55,537 nucleotides of DNA from CAYMEK01 sp964389305. Lineage in GTDB: Bacteria; Spirochaetota; Spirochaetia; SZUA-6; DRHE01. The stretch's first letter is position 1, and the number at the start of each line of letters is the position of its first letter. The position numbers and the translations under genes are program-made. The notes beneath the pieces were generated by a model. That model made no database searches. It saw nothing but the letters and a program-made list of their open reading frames with translations, and was not told the origin of the DNA. The stretch lies in the NCBI GenBank assembly GCA_964389305.1, contig CAYMEK010000026.1, positions 1 to 55,537 on the forward strand, given 5' to 3'. Positions 1-7,790 of this stretch are shown here, piece by piece.

Positions 1-1262
1 TAGGGGCTGTACCGCCACATGGTCGCCTCGTCTTCGCCCAGCACAAGCTGATAGATTGTCCCGTCCGCTGCAACGCGAAAGGAACGCACAACCGGTATCG
101 CCTGGCTGGACACAGGCATATAGATTCTGCGCTTCTCTTCACCCGTGCCGTCGAAAACAACCACGATCTCATGAGATCGATCGAGGCCGTAGGGCGGCCC
201 GTTGCCGACGGACTCCTCCAGCAGCTCGACTCCGAGGTAGATATTGCCGTTTTGATCCGTATCCAGCAGGTTAATAAACAGAACCGGGATATCGAAATAG
301 GCGCTGTACCGATCTGTGCCTGATCCGCCCAGTATATTTCTACTAGTCAAGGACACTGTTATATCGCCGAGTTTACGTGCTGTAAGAAGATAGCTGCCGT
401 CACTGGAGAACTGCCCTGTTGCCATCGGCCTGTCTTTGTCTTCCTCCCCGTAGGGATCGCATATCCTCACGATGTAGTCGTCATAACTGACCCATAGACC
501 GTCCTGGCGGCTGAATATCTGCCAGACCCTTCCTCTTTCAGGAATACCCTTGCCGATCAATTCCACTTTATTCAACTCAATGCCTTCTTCGTCTATGAGA
601 ACAACGGCTTCTTCGATCCAGGTATCGAGAAGAAATAGATTCCCCGATTGCCCAATTGCTATGTCGGAGAATGTGGAACTGGAGATGGGAATGGCTCGAA
701 TATGCTCGCCGGTGTCGTCATAAAGCTGAATGCGATTATTGACCTGATCGAGAACGAAGATTCTGCCGGAACTATCGACGGCAAAACTCCTGGGTCCCTC
801 GGGACTGGCTTCTTGAGGAACAATGCACCCTAACCCGGCCGGCCCTGAGCCCCACTGCGCTCTAAATACGACTTCTCGTTTTTGCTTTTCTATTATCTCT
901 CTGATTTCAGACGGGGAGCCCTCCTCCTGCGCTTTGGCTTCATATTGTTTTATCAGCTCTATATTCGCAATCTCGACCTCGGTTAATTCCCATGATACAT
1001 CATCGTATCTCGGATCGTACCATTCTTGCGCGTTGAAGTACCGTCTCATTTCCGCTGTCTGAAACCTGTAGCCATGCCTGGCAAATATCTCATTGCGCAT
1101 GATTTTCAGTTCCCATGTGGTTTTTCTCGCCAGATCACGATCCGTCAGATAGCGGCTTGATGCTTCCGGGTATTTGCCGCCGGAAGGTGCCTGGGCATTT
1201 ACGCTGCCAAGACCAAGAACAACCAGGCAGACAGCTGGAAGAATCCTTCTTTCAATCTTCAT
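1..1262 (-). CDS. Exported YARHG-domain / beta-propeller protein, 3' end beyond the window
   Basis: The reading frame stays open from an ATG at 1262 to base 1, so about 420 residues are visible and the C-terminus is missing. The first 24 residues form a signal peptide (KIERR, then a hydrophobic stretch ending SVNAQA). A YARHG domain follows at about residues 40-85, with the signature MRNEIFARHGYRF and YFNAQEWYDPRYDD. From about residue 140 come NHL/six-bladed-propeller-like repeats: PRSFAVDSSGRIFVLD, then FSDIAIGQSGNLFLLD, then LLDTDQNGNIYLGVE. A ribosome site (GAGGT, 5 nt upstream) supports the start. YARHG domains are found in exported bacterial proteins and are thought to bind the cell wall or other surface ligands. 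The function here is unknown. It sits 62 bp after iorB on the same strand, which need not mean a shared role. Confidence 0.8.
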   Translation of the reverse strand, partial: MKIERRILPAVCLVVLGLGSVNAQAPSGGKYPEASSRYLTDRDLARKTTWELKIMRNEIFARHGYRFQTAEMRRYFNAQEWYDPRYDDVSWELTEVEIANIELIKQYEAKAQEEGSPSEIREIIEKQKREVVFRAQWGSGPAGLGCIVPQEASPEGPRSFAVDSSGRIFVLDQVNNRIQLYDDTGEHIRAIPISSSTFSDIAIGQSGNLFLLDTWIEEAVVLIDEEGIELNKVELIGKGIPERGRVWQIFSRQDGLWVSYDDYIVRICDPYGEEDKDRPMATGQFSSDGSYLLTARKLGDITVSLTSRNILGGSGTDRYSAYFDIPVLFINLLDTDQNGNIYLGVELLEESVGNGPPYGLDRSHEIVVVFDGTGEEKRRIYMPVSSQAIPVVRSFRVAADGTIYQLVLGEDEATMWRYSP

Positions 1263-1324
1263 ACATACCTCAATACCACAGGAGCTTGTACAAATCTGGT
1301 TTGTTTTCGGGATCGAAGAGCGGA

Positions 1325-1933
1325 TCAAACGGGCTGGAGCAGGAGGGACCGGCCAAACTCGCAGCCTTCTCTGAAGCTCCCCAGGTTCTGCTCCAGGTCT
1401 CGCTTCAGCTTCCCGGCGATCGCCTTTTCCATGTTCCCGTCGGAATAGAAGGCAAGCTCCCTGTTCAGCGCAGGCGCCGCCCCGGTGAACACTCCCAGCA
1501 GGAACATGTTGTAGGGCGTCTGAGGCTCCTCTACGGCGAGCAGGCTCCCCGCCTTGGCGGAGTAAAGCTCTTTCAGCTGCTCGAAGGAGGGGTACGGCTG
1601 TCTTTTCAAGATCATGCCGGCCGGCACATGGGCGTAGTCGAGCAGGATGGCCGCACCGCCCGGTTTGAGGAAAGAGTAGGAATTGATCGACTCCCCGATC
1701 TCCATGCCGATCAGGACGTCCGCCCTCCCGTTGGAGATGCGGGCCCCGAAATCAAGCCCAGGATCGTCGGTCAGGCGGATCTCGGAGCTGACCCGTCCTC
1801 CCCGCTGAGCCATTCCTTTGGAGCTGAACAGGGACACCCTCAACCCCTGCTCGGAGGCGCGCTCGGAGATAAGGCCGGCCAGCGTGATGACACCCTGGCC
1901 TCCCACCCCGGTCAGGAAGATGCTCTGCAGCAC
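1325..1933 (-). CDS. iorB: Indolepyruvate:ferredoxin oxidoreductase, beta subunit
   Basis: 202 residues, the usual size of IorB. It is the gamma-type domain of the 2-oxoacid:ferredoxin oxidoreductases: FLTGVGGQGVITLA near the N-terminus and SSKGMAQRGGRVSSEIR at about residue 45 are family signatures. With IorA it oxidatively decarboxylates aryl pyruvates made by transamination of aromatic amino acids, giving aryl-acetyl-CoA and reduced ferredoxin in the cytoplasm. The start is placed at GTG 1933, behind GGGGAGGG, so the gene overlaps the end of iorA by 22 bp. An upstream extension of the frame runs through iorA and is not real. The overlap implies translational coupling with iorA. Confidence 0.92.
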   Translation of the reverse strand: MLQSIFLTGVGGQGVITLAGLISERASEQGLRVSLFSSKGMAQRGGRVSSEIRLTDDPGLDFGARISNGRADVLIGMEIGESINSYSFLKPGGAAILLDYAHVPAGMILKRQPYPSFEQLKELYSAKAGSLLAVEEPQTPYNMFLLGVFTGAAPALNRELAFYSDGNMEKAIAGKLKRDLEQNLGSFREGCEFGRSLLLQPV

Positions 1934-3900
1934 GACAATTCCCTCCCCTGTTCTTGGTGTCGGATCGCCTGGAACCTGCAGCAGGTGAGGCACAACCCGC
2001 AGCCGGTGCACGCCTCGGCGTCGATGGTCATGATCCGCTCTTGCTTCGATTTCCGGCCGTTCACCGCCGGCTGCAGGGCGGGACAGCCGGTCTCCCGCAG
2101 GCAGGAACGGCAGAAGGTGCACGCATCGGGATCGATGCGGTAAGCCGGGGTCCGCTCCTGCCGGCGAGCCGCGGTCAAGGCGCACTCCTGCCGGGAGATG
2201 ATCACCTTGACCCCCTCCTGCCGCAGAGCCCTCGCGATGGCCTCTACCGACTTCTGCTGGTCGAAGGGTCCGACCACTCGAACGCTGTCGACCCCGATTC
2301 CCCGTACGATCGCCTCGATGTCTACCCTTCTCCCCCCCTTGGGCTGAAAGCGCTCGGAGGTGCCGGGATTGACCTGGAAGCCGGTCATGCCGGTCCAGCC
2401 GTTGTCCAGGATGATGACCAGCAGGTTGGATCCGTGCTGGACCGCGTTGATCAGTGGGGGGATCCCGGCATGAAAGAAGGTGGAGTCTCCGATCGTGGCG
2501 ATAACGGGGTTCTCCAGGCCCGCCCGCTGAAAGCCCTGGGCCAGGCCGATGCTGGAGCCCATGGACACCTCGGTCCAGCAGGTGCGAAAGGGCTCGTTCA
2601 TTCCCAGAATCGTGCAGCCGATGTCCCCCGTGACCACGGTGTTGTCCCGGTTGAGACCGATTTGCTTCAAGGCCCGGTTGATGGCCATGAAGGTGCCCCG
2701 GTGGGGACAGCCGGCGCAGAAGGTGATGGGATGCTCCACCTTGGAGGCGGGGGCAGCGGCGGCAGTTTCGATAGCCCCGCTGTCACGGGAGGGGGCAGCG
2801 GCGGCAGCGGGTTCCGGCTGCCCAGGGCCGGCGGCAGGCGCATAGAAGAAGGCGGTCCGTCCATAGCCGTCCGTTAAAGCCTTCAACCCGCCCTCGATGG
2901 TATCCTGGTCGTACTTGCCCGTCCTGGGCAGCAGGCCGTCGAGCTTGCCCAGGATCTCGCCCCTCCAGCCCAGGCGGGAAGCCTGGCTGCGGAGCAGCAT
3001 TTCCATGAACGGCTCCAGCTCTTCCAGGACCAGGATCCTTTCGGCCTTCTCGAACATCCCGCCGGCCAAAACGCCATCCAGGGGATAGACGGCTTCCAGG
3101 AAAACTGCGGATACATCCTGCCGGCCGCCCAGGCTGAGGGCCTCCCGCACGCAGGGGATCAGGCTCCCGCAGGCTACAACGAACGCCCCCTGCGCAGCGC
3201 CAACCTCCTGCAGCCGGTTTATGCCGGCTTCATGCACGGCCCGCTCCACCACAGCCAGGCGTCTCAGCAGCGCCCGGTGCTGGGCCACGCAGATCGCGGC
3301 TCCCGCCTTGGTGTAGCGCAAGACGTTTTTCTCGAAGCGGGCACTGCGGTTCAGGGGCCGGTAGAGGTACTCCGCCTCCAGCTCCTCCCTGGCCTGAGCG
3401 ACCGAGGTGACCGCGCGCAGGATCACCGGCAGCTCGCTTGACTCGCTCAGCTCGAAAGCCCAGCGGGTCAGCTCGTAGGCCCGGCCGGGACCGGAGGGCT
3501 CCAGCACGGGCAGCCCCGCCCACTGGGCGAACAGGCGGGTGTCCTGCTCTGGCATTCCCGCTTCGGCGCCCGGGTCGTCGGCTACATACAGGACCAGGCC
3601 GCCCCTGGTTCCCGAATACGCCACCGACAGGATCGAGTCGGCGGCCACGTTGGCCCCGGACATCTTCATGGCGGCCAGGCTCCGCTTGCCCGACCAGGCG
3701 GCGGCCGCGGCGATCTCGAAAGCCACCTTCTCGTTGACGCTCCACTCCACGTAGAGCGCCCGCTCATTTCTTGCTGCAAATTGGAGGATCTCCGCCAGCG
3801 CTTCCGAGGAAGGGGTGCCGGGATAGCCGGCGGCCAGGTCGACGCCTGCGGCCAGGGCGCCGTAGGCTATGGCCTGGTTGCCGATGACCAGCCGTTTCAC
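1912..3900 (-). CDS. iorA: Indolepyruvate:ferredoxin oxidoreductase, alpha subunit
   Basis: 662 residues, close to the usual length for IorA. The N-terminal pyrimidine-binding domain opens with MKRLVIGNQAIAYGALAAGV and contains GYPGTPSSE. The TPP domain starts near residue 390 with CAGCPHRGTF and GDIGCTILGMNEP. The C-terminus carries a two-cluster ferredoxin domain (CTFCRSCLRETGCP and CTGCGLCLTCC). The start is GTG at 3900, with GAGGTG about 6 nt upstream. The gene is first in a two-gene operon behind a near-consensus promoter at 4048-4076. Together the subunits supply reduced ferredoxin from aromatic amino-acid fermentation, which could feed the hydrogenase encoded at 38-52 kb. Confidence 0.95.
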   Translation of the reverse strand: MKRLVIGNQAIAYGALAAGVDLAAGYPGTPSSEALAEILQFAARNERALYVEWSVNEKVAFEIAAAAAWSGKRSLAAMKMSGANVAADSILSVAYSGTRGGLVLYVADDPGAEAGMPEQDTRLFAQWAGLPVLEPSGPGRAYELTRWAFELSESSELPVILRAVTSVAQAREELEAEYLYRPLNRSARFEKNVLRYTKAGAAICVAQHRALLRRLAVVERAVHEAGINRLQEVGAAQGAFVVACGSLIPCVREALSLGGRQDVSAVFLEAVYPLDGVLAGGMFEKAERILVLEELEPFMEMLLRSQASRLGWRGEILGKLDGLLPRTGKYDQDTIEGGLKALTDGYGRTAFFYAPAAGPGQPEPAAAAAPSRDSGAIETAAAAPASKVEHPITFCAGCPHRGTFMAINRALKQIGLNRDNTVVTGDIGCTILGMNEPFRTCWTEVSMGSSIGLAQGFQRAGLENPVIATIGDSTFFHAGIPPLINAVQHGSNLLVIILDNGWTGMTGFQVNPGTSERFQPKGGRRVDIEAIVRGIGVDSVRVVGPFDQQKSVEAIARALRQEGVKVIISRQECALTAARRQERTPAYRIDPDACTFCRSCLRETGCPALQPAVNGRKSKQERIMTIDAEACTGCGLCLTCCRFQAIRHQEQGRELSCCRASS

Positions 3901-4294
3901 GGAATCACCTCGTGGTCGCGGAGCCGGCGGAGCCGGGTGAGAGCCGGTGCGGTGTTCGGGAAGCAGGCCGGGCTCGCATCTGACGGATCGGCACGAATCG
4001 TATGAAGTAAATGTTGCATAATTTGCAATATTATTTCGGATATAGAAATGCTAACAAAAAGCGCCTCTTCTGTCAAGACCACACCTGGAAGTTCGCAAAC
4101 CGGACGGAAGCTACACGGACGAAAAAACTCTATAAAATCGTTCCCACCCGGGACAATGATTGATTCCTTACTTTTACAAGGTTTATTCTGTACGTTTGAA
4201 TCACAATCGAGAGAGCCCGGCGTTGAAGGGAACGATTCCCGACGCCGCTCCGAAAAGAGCGTCCAAGGAGCCGGAGCTGGTCAGCAAGAAGGCA
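3901..4294. other. Intergenic region between divergent iorA and HAD gene
   Basis: About 390 bp holding the iorA promoter on the minus strand, an AT-rich leader of about 140 nt, and a small inverted repeat at 4014-4028 (TTGCA, 5 nt, TGCAA) just inside the predicted transcript. On the plus strand the reading frame of the downstream HAD gene is already open from a TTG at 4160, but no convincing ribosome site precedes it. No strong plus-strand promoter is visible; TTGATT ... TTATTC at about 4160-4188 is the best weak candidate. Confidence 0.6.
4048..4076 (-). promoter_or_regulatory. Sigma-70-type promoter for iorAB
   Basis: On the minus strand, TTGACA (4071-4076) and TAGCAT (4048-4053) are separated by exactly 17 bp. 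Transcription would start near 4041, giving a leader of about 140 nt before iorA. Confidence 0.7.
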
Positions 4295-5305
4295 ATGAGA
4301 ACCGACTGCATCGTGGGATTCCGCCACTCATGGAAGCCGGTCGAGGATAACTTCGTCGACATCGGGGTCAGTGAGAGCGGGCTCTGGCAGGCCGGCAGGG
4401 AAGGTGTTCTCAGAATCCTGACCCCGAAAGACGGAAAATCGGAATTCATCGTTTACAGGGACAAAACCCTGGTCTGCGTCAAATCGGTCCTGGGACATCC
4501 TGCGATATACCCGCTGCACGATGTCGATTTCAACCCTCCCGCCGAGGCTGTGCTGATGGACCTCGACGGGACAACCATCAACAGCGAGCGGTTCTGGATC
4601 TCCATTCTGGAAAAGACCATCGCCTGGCTCACCGAAAGGTCTTCGTTCTCTTTTAATCCGGAGGAGCGGCCCTTTGTCTCGGGCCACTCGGTTTCTGAGC
4701 ACCTGCAGTATTGCCTGGGGAAATACTGCCCGGAACACGGAATCGAGGAAGCGCGCGCCACGTACCTGGAGATAGCCAGGAAGGAGCTGCACGAGATCGA
4801 ACGAGGCCGCGGGAACACCGAAGCGTTCCGCCCCGCTTTAGGACTGAAGGAGTTTCTCGGCCGTTTGAAAGAGGAAGGGATCAAAGTGGGCTTGGTCAGC
4901 TCGGGCTTGCACGAAAAAGCATGGCCCGAAGTACTTGCCGCGTTCAGGGTCATGAAAGCAGGCAATCCTCTGGATTACTACGACGCCATAGTCACGGCCG
5001 GTCAGGTCATTCAAAAAGGACAGGCTGGAACACTCGGCGAACTGGCCGCCAAGCCCCATCCGTGGTTGTATGCGGAAGCCCTGAGGGTGGGTCTCGGCAT
5101 CCCCCGCGAGCGATACGACAGGGTGGTGGGGATCGAGGACTCCTCGGCGGGCGTTCTTTCCATCCGCCTGGCGGGATTCCCGGCCATAGGACTGGACGGC
5201 GGAAACATCGGCGCATCCGGCGCGGATGCCCTGGTACACGGGAAGTACAAGAATCTCGAGGAAGCGCTTTTATTCATCCTTGGGACGAATCGGAAGCCCA
5301 AGTAG
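4295..5305 (+). CDS. HAD-superfamily phosphatase with an N-terminal extension
   Basis: 336 residues from ATG 4295. The HAD core starts at about residue 85 and has all four motifs: MDLDGTTIN (nucleophile Asp89 and Asp91), GLVSSG, a Lys in AAKPHP, and VGIEDSSAG. A helical cap lies between motifs I and II. This layout is that of beta-phosphoglucomutase-like or phosphoglycolate phosphatase-like HAD enzymes, which act on small phosphorylated metabolites. The roughly 85-residue stretch before the core (WKPVEDNFVDIGVSESGLW ... HPAIYPLHDVDFNPP) is not part of a HAD fold and I do not recognise it. The start is uncertain: AAGAAGG lies only 2 nt before ATG 4295, and the frame is open back to TTG 4160. 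It lies beside the sugar locus and converges with the DeoR gene. Confidence 0.75.
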   Translation: MRTDCIVGFRHSWKPVEDNFVDIGVSESGLWQAGREGVLRILTPKDGKSEFIVYRDKTLVCVKSVLGHPAIYPLHDVDFNPPAEAVLMDLDGTTINSERFWISILEKTIAWLTERSSFSFNPEERPFVSGHSVSEHLQYCLGKYCPEHGIEEARATYLEIARKELHEIERGRGNTEAFRPALGLKEFLGRLKEEGIKVGLVSSGLHEKAWPEVLAAFRVMKAGNPLDYYDAIVTAGQVIQKGQAGTLGELAAKPHPWLYAEALRVGLGIPRERYDRVVGIEDSSAGVLSIRLAGFPAIGLDGGNIGASGADALVHGKYKNLEEALLFILGTNRKPK

Positions 5306-5339
5306 ATCCGCCGCAAGGTCCGCGGGAGAAGCCCTTTCG

Positions 5340-6098
5340 TCAGGCCTTGATCAGGTTCACCCCGTTTCGCTTCATGAGGTCGACCATTTCGTCGGATATC
5401 GTGCTGTCTGTGAGCAGCGCCTCCACGGCATCCAGGGACAAAACATTGATGAGCGCGTTCTTGCCGAACTTCGAGCTGTCCGCTAGAACGTAGATTTTGT
5501 TCGATCTCTCGATGACGATCCTTTCGAGGGATGAAGCCAGGAAATCGCTGTTGAAAATCCCGTTTTCGAGGGTTATGCCGCTTGTACCGATAAAGGCTTT
5601 TTGAAAATGGAAATTTCTCAGCTCGCTCTCCGCCACCGAGCCGACCGTGCAAAAAAGATCCCCCTTCACTATCCCGCCGAGCAGGATCAGAGTAATCCCT
5701 TCTTCCATATACAGCTCATTCACGATCTGTATAGAAGGAGTTACGATCTTGAGACCGATTTTACCTTTCAGAAATTGAGCCATCGTGGCGACCGTCGAGC
5801 CGGAATCCATGTAGACGATGTCCTTGTTTTCCACTATACCGGCAGCCGCCCTGCCAATATCGATCTTGTCCTTTTCTTTCTTCAATGTTCTGGCGAGGAA
5901 GGGGACATCCTTCTCGTACTTCAAGGAAACGACGCCCCCGTGCGTTCTTTTGATCAGCCTGTTCTCTTCCAGAGAATCCAGATCTCTCCTTATGGTCATC
6001 AAGGAAGTGTTAAGCAACCGGCTAAGATCCTTGACGGATACGACTCCTTTGGAATCGGTGATTTCCAGGATCTTCACTCTTCTCTCCGCTTGTATCAC
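5340..6098 (-). CDS. DeoR-family transcriptional repressor of sugar metabolism
   Basis: 252 residues, typical of the family. The N-terminal winged helix (VIQAERRVKILEI, then VSVKDLSRLLNTSLMTIRRD and LIKRTHGGVV) is the classic DeoR DNA-binding domain. The C-terminal part is the phosphosugar-sensing domain (VYMDSGSTVATMA, IVTPSIQIVNEL, FIGTSGITLENG). GTG at 6098 is chosen because GGGAGG lies about 8 nt upstream and DeoR proteins usually begin just before an AERR motif; an in-frame TTG at 6125 would add nine residues. DeoR proteins are released by a phosphorylated sugar. Divergent from the transporter operon that starts at 6362, this one probably represses that operon and itself. Confidence 0.9.
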   Translation of the reverse strand: MIQAERRVKILEITDSKGVVSVKDLSRLLNTSLMTIRRDLDSLEENRLIKRTHGGVVSLKYEKDVPFLARTLKKEKDKIDIGRAAAGIVENKDIVYMDSGSTVATMAQFLKGKIGLKIVTPSIQIVNELYMEEGITLILLGGIVKGDLFCTVGSVAESELRNFHFQKAFIGTSGITLENGIFNSDFLASSLERIVIERSNKIYVLADSSKFGKNALINVLSLDAVEALLTDSTISDEMVDLMKRNGVNLIKA

Positions 6099-6254
6099 TT
6101 CCCCTTTCCTCCCATCTACGTTCAAGTCCTTCTGAGCAACATGCTCGCTTGCTCTATAATAAAACCATTATCTAAAAAAAAACACCCAATAAGACATACT
6201 CTTCACCTCGCAAGAGGCGATTCCAGCCAAATTCGGCCGTAATAATCATTTTAT

Positions 6255-6301
6255 ATGTTCGAAAATGATTTAAAATAAATAAATAGAAATAAATAGAACA
6301 T
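6255..6301. promoter_or_regulatory. Candidate DeoR operator region with inverted half-sites and AT-rich repeats
   Basis: The sequence ATGTTC at 6255-6260 recurs inverted as GAACAT at 6296-6301, directly before the -35 box of the binding-protein promoter. The left copy continues as ATGTTCGAAAATGA, which resembles one arm of known DeoR/GlpR-type operators (TGTTCG). Between the arms is a tandem 10-bp repeat, AAATAAATAG, twice. Operator function is inferred from position and resemblance only. Confidence 0.4.
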
Positions 6302-6306
6302 TTAAC

Positions 6307-6334
6307 TTGACAAATAGATCATAGTGAATATAAT
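6307..6334 (+). promoter_or_regulatory. Sigma-70-type promoter for the CUT1 transporter operon
   Basis: TTGACA (6307-6312) and a perfect TATAAT (6329-6334) are 16 bp apart. The first gene follows 27 nt later and has the strong ribosome site CAGGAGGT. Confidence 0.8.
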
Positions 6335-6361
6335 ATCTTCAAAAACCAGGAGGTATCCGAT

Positions 6362-7705
6362 ATGAAACAAAAACCTGTTCTGCTTCTTGTGTTGATCGCC
6401 CTCGGCGTCCCCTTTCTCTGCGCGGGAGAAGGGCAGGGGGAATCGAAAGGACCGGAAAGCATCACGATCGCCGTGAATGTCGGACCTGAGGCGGATGCGC
6501 ATCATCGCCTGGCGAACGAATTCGAACGCCAGTTCCCGCAGTACGTCGTCATTGTTGACGGAATCGCCAGATCTGTCCACAGCACGAAAATGGCCACATT
6601 GCTGTCCGCGCAATCCGATACCCATGACGTCATGATTTTCAGCACGGCTCATTTTCCCCTCTGGTACAAAGGCGGATGGATAGAGCCCCTCGGCAAGTAC
6701 ATGCAGGACAAGAACCTGTTCGACGAGGCGAGCTACGATCTGAAAGATTTTCCCGACGCCATTCTCAATATTTTCAGGAGAGACGGCAAGCTCTATGCCC
6801 TCCCGCAGGAAGCCAGCGCTTACCTGCTCTTCTACCGGAAAGACATCCTGGCGAAATACGGGGTGGAGGAGCCGAAGAGAACGGGGTGGAGCTGGAGCCA
6901 CTACATAGAATCCGCCGAAAAGATCCAGACAGGGTTGGAAAACGACGGCAGAACGGATATGTATGCCACCATATTCCCGGGACGGAAAAATCGCAACATC
7001 GCCCAGTATATCCTTCAGAATGTCTGGGCCAACGGCGGCGAGCTACTGGATGAAAAGCTGAAACCCCGGCTCACTACACCGGAGGCGATCGAAGCGCTAA
7101 CAAAATATACAGATCAGCTCCACGTGCACAAAATCGCTCCTCCCGGCGTCGTCGGTTACGCCTACTCCGAGCTGCTGACCAACCTGCAGCAAGGGTTGTC
7201 CGCGATGGGCCTGCAGTGGAACGCCGCGGCCGCCACCTTGATGGCCGCCGATAAGTCCCCTGAAACCGCGGGCAAAATGGGATTTTCCGTGATCCCCTAT
7301 TTCGAATCCGAGGGGCCCGAGCAGTTGCGGGTATATCCTTCGATCTGGGGCGTTGGCATATCGTCGTTCAGCAGGCACAAAGAGGCGGCATTTCGCTATG
7401 TAACCTGGTTCACCGGAAAGGACATCGCCAGAGATTATGTCACTCACGGCGGTGGCTCCAGCGGCCGGAGCTCGCTGTTGAACGACCCGGAAATCGTTGC
7501 GGCCAATCCGCAATACCCGGCGCTCCTCGAGAGCATGAAGTATTACCACTCCCTGCCGGATATACCGGAATGGACCTTCATTCTCGAGGACATCCTGACT
7601 TCCAACTGGAACGCCGCTCTTGTCGGAGACCTCACCCCCAGACAGGCGATGGAAACGGCGAACGACGCTATACTGAAACTGTTAACCGAGGCAGGATACT
7701 ACTGA
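6362..7705 (+). CDS. Extracellular sugar-binding protein of a CUT1 ABC transporter
   Basis: 447 residues, the usual size for family 1 solute-binding proteins. The N-terminus is a secretion signal ending PFLCAGEGQGE; the Cys makes a lipoprotein likely, although the lipobox is loose, as is common in spirochaetes. Family features include ESITIAVNVGPEADAHHRLA at the start of the mature fold, a YALPQEASAYLLFYRKDIL motif near residue 145, and a C-terminal EDILTSNW ... PRQAMETANDAI stretch. It captures a carbohydrate outside the membrane and delivers it to the two permeases downstream. The ligand cannot be read from sequence. A strong ribosome site and a 12-bp hairpin directly after the stop fit high expression relative to the permeases. 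Confidence 0.9.
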   Translation: MKQKPVLLLVLIALGVPFLCAGEGQGESKGPESITIAVNVGPEADAHHRLANEFERQFPQYVVIVDGIARSVHSTKMATLLSAQSDTHDVMIFSTAHFPLWYKGGWIEPLGKYMQDKNLFDEASYDLKDFPDAILNIFRRDGKLYALPQEASAYLLFYRKDILAKYGVEEPKRTGWSWSHYIESAEKIQTGLENDGRTDMYATIFPGRKNRNIAQYILQNVWANGGELLDEKLKPRLTTPEAIEALTKYTDQLHVHKIAPPGVVGYAYSELLTNLQQGLSAMGLQWNAAAATLMAADKSPETAGKMGFSVIPYFESEGPEQLRVYPSIWGVGISSFSRHKEAAFRYVTWFTGKDIARDYVTHGGGSSGRSSLLNDPEIVAANPQYPALLESMKYYHSLPDIPEWTFILEDILTSNWNAALVGDLTPRQAMETANDAILKLLTEAGYY

Positions 7706-7719
7706 TCCTCGAAATGACA

Positions 7720-7756
7720 GGAGAGAGGTCTGGTACAAGCGGCGAGACCTCTCTCC
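7720..7756 (+). terminator. Intercistronic hairpin after the sugar-binding protein gene
   Basis: A perfect 12-bp inverted repeat (GGAGAGAGGTCT at 7720-7731, AGACCTCTCTCC at 7745-7756) with a 13-nt loop. No T-run follows, so it is more likely a partial attenuator or an mRNA 3'-end stabiliser than a full terminator. Confidence 0.65.
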
Positions 7757-7790
7757 ACCTCTATCAGACGGCGTACAAGGTTTGCACAGC

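Noticed and set aside
1934..2185. N-terminal extension of the iorB frame
   Set aside because: Lies wholly inside iorA, is Arg/Pro-rich, and GTG 1933 has a good ribosome site.
6271..6299. CRISPR-like or microsatellite array from the AAATAAATAG repeat
   Set aside because: Only two 10-bp copies with no spacers; better read as AT-rich regulatory DNA.
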